Assembly (NCBI GenBank): GCA_021802795.1
Contig: JAJZRH010000038.1
Location: forward strand, 1-5,745
Origin: a bacterium
Lineage (GTDB): Bacteria; Patescibacteriota; Minisyncoccia; Phycocordibacterales; Phycocordibacteraceae
Reading direction: 5' to 3'
DNA: 5,745 nucleotides
Below are positions 5,431 to 5,745 of this stretch, piece after piece. The notes beneath the pieces were generated by a model. It was not told the DNA's origin, did no database searches, and saw only the letters and a list, made by a program, of their open reading frames with translations. The stretch's first letter is position 1, and the number at the start of each line of letters is the position of its first letter. Both the position numbers and the translations under genes were made by a program.

Positions 5431-5745
5431 TCATTCGGCATAGCGTTTACTGCTTTCCGCAAGCAAGGGCGCCCAGACAAGGCGGTTTATCACGAAGACG
5501 ATGACCAGGATGGCGAACGTGCCCGCGACCGACGCCTGACTGATGCCGGTGGCGCTCGCCGTCTTGATGAAGTCGCCGAAGCCCGTGATGTTCGCGATTA
5601 TCTCCGCGCCGATGACCGACTCCCAGCCGATGGCGATGCCGACGATGGAGCCCGTGAGGATGGCGGGGTAGGACAGGGGCGCCAGGTAGTAGGGGATGCG
5701 CTTCCATCCGTGCGCGCCGAATATGGTCGCGGCATCGGAGAGATC
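5431..5745 (-). CDS. ABC importer permease, SsuC/TauC type, C-terminal fragment
   Basis: The open frame runs in from the right edge and ends at TGA 5433-5431, giving the last 104 residues; the start lies outside the window. It begins at the cytoplasmic EAA loop (DAATIFGAHGWKR, then the prolines of YYLAPLSYP), which docks on the ATPase. Next come a membrane stretch ILTGSIVGIAIGWESVIGAE, a loop ANITGFGDFIKTASA, and a final helix GTFAILVIVFVINRLVW, ending in the polar tail LAESSKRYAE. This matches the binding-protein-dependent permease fold. The NRLVW-PL ending reminds me of the anion-transport permeases with a duplicated membrane domain (COG4986), but the missing N-terminus is needed to tell. 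It would form an importer with the ATPase encoded next. No substrate-binding protein gene lies in the window, so the substrate (nitrate, sulfonate, taurine or another anion) is open. Confidence 0.87.
   Translation of the reverse strand, partial: DLSDAATIFGAHGWKRIPYYLAPLSYPAILTGSIVGIAIGWESVIGAEIIANITGFGDFIKTASATGISQASVAGTFAILVIVFVINRLVWAPLLAESSKRYAE

Noticed and set aside
5447..5707. An 86-codon minus-strand frame at the right edge, very rich in His, Arg and Gly
   Set aside because: It is out of frame with the permease fragment at 5431-5745, which shows the EAA loop and membrane helices.

Overview
This is a GC-rich, densely packed bacterial chromosomal window with six complete or partial protein families recognisable by eye plus one small unknown gene. 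TGA is used as an ordinary stop (ftsX, the yadG-like gene, the permease at the right edge), so the standard code applies. The CTP synthase has local variants (SGVGKG in the P-loop, TPGTLGEMKTKPTQTAV, and a GKY-FDTGNFV-LSDAY insertion) that I associate with Candidate Phyla Radiation / Paceibacteria (Parcubacteria). The FtsX is also of that general style. A GC-rich Paceibacteria-like genome is therefore my best guess, made from memory of the families and not from a search.

Layout. The left half (1-2786, plus strand) is a tight operon: the 3' end of ftsE, complete ftsX, and complete pyrG, whose ATG lies one base after the ftsX stop. A strong intrinsic terminator follows pyrG. Next is a small plus-strand gene of 76 codons with a clear GGAGGG ribosome binding site and no recognised function, closed by a second hairpin. 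The right half (3111-5745, minus strand) converges on it. Read in the direction of transcription it has the C-terminal part of a SsuC/TauC/NrtB-type permease, its ATPase, a 45-bp gap with a possible extended -10 promoter, and then a two-gene exporter cassette resembling E. coli YadG (ATPase) and YadH (ABC-2 permease).

How the genes work together. FtsE and FtsX form the inner-membrane ABC-type complex that controls septal peptidoglycan hydrolases. PyrG makes CTP for nucleic acid and phospholipid synthesis. The first minus-strand pair is half of an anion/organosulfur-type importer, with no substrate-binding protein visible in the window. The YadGH-like pair would form a separate exporter of unknown substrate. 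Three gene junctions share the same TGA-N-ATG layout with no convincing Shine-Dalgarno sequence, which suggests translational coupling.

Nothing here is clearly a new defence or mobile system. The points most worth a second look are the small orphan gene, the structured RNA-like spacer in front of it, the divergent CTP synthase in an ftsEX operon, and the shortened YadG-like ATPase. I saw no tRNA, rRNA, CRISPR, insertion sequence or long repeat.
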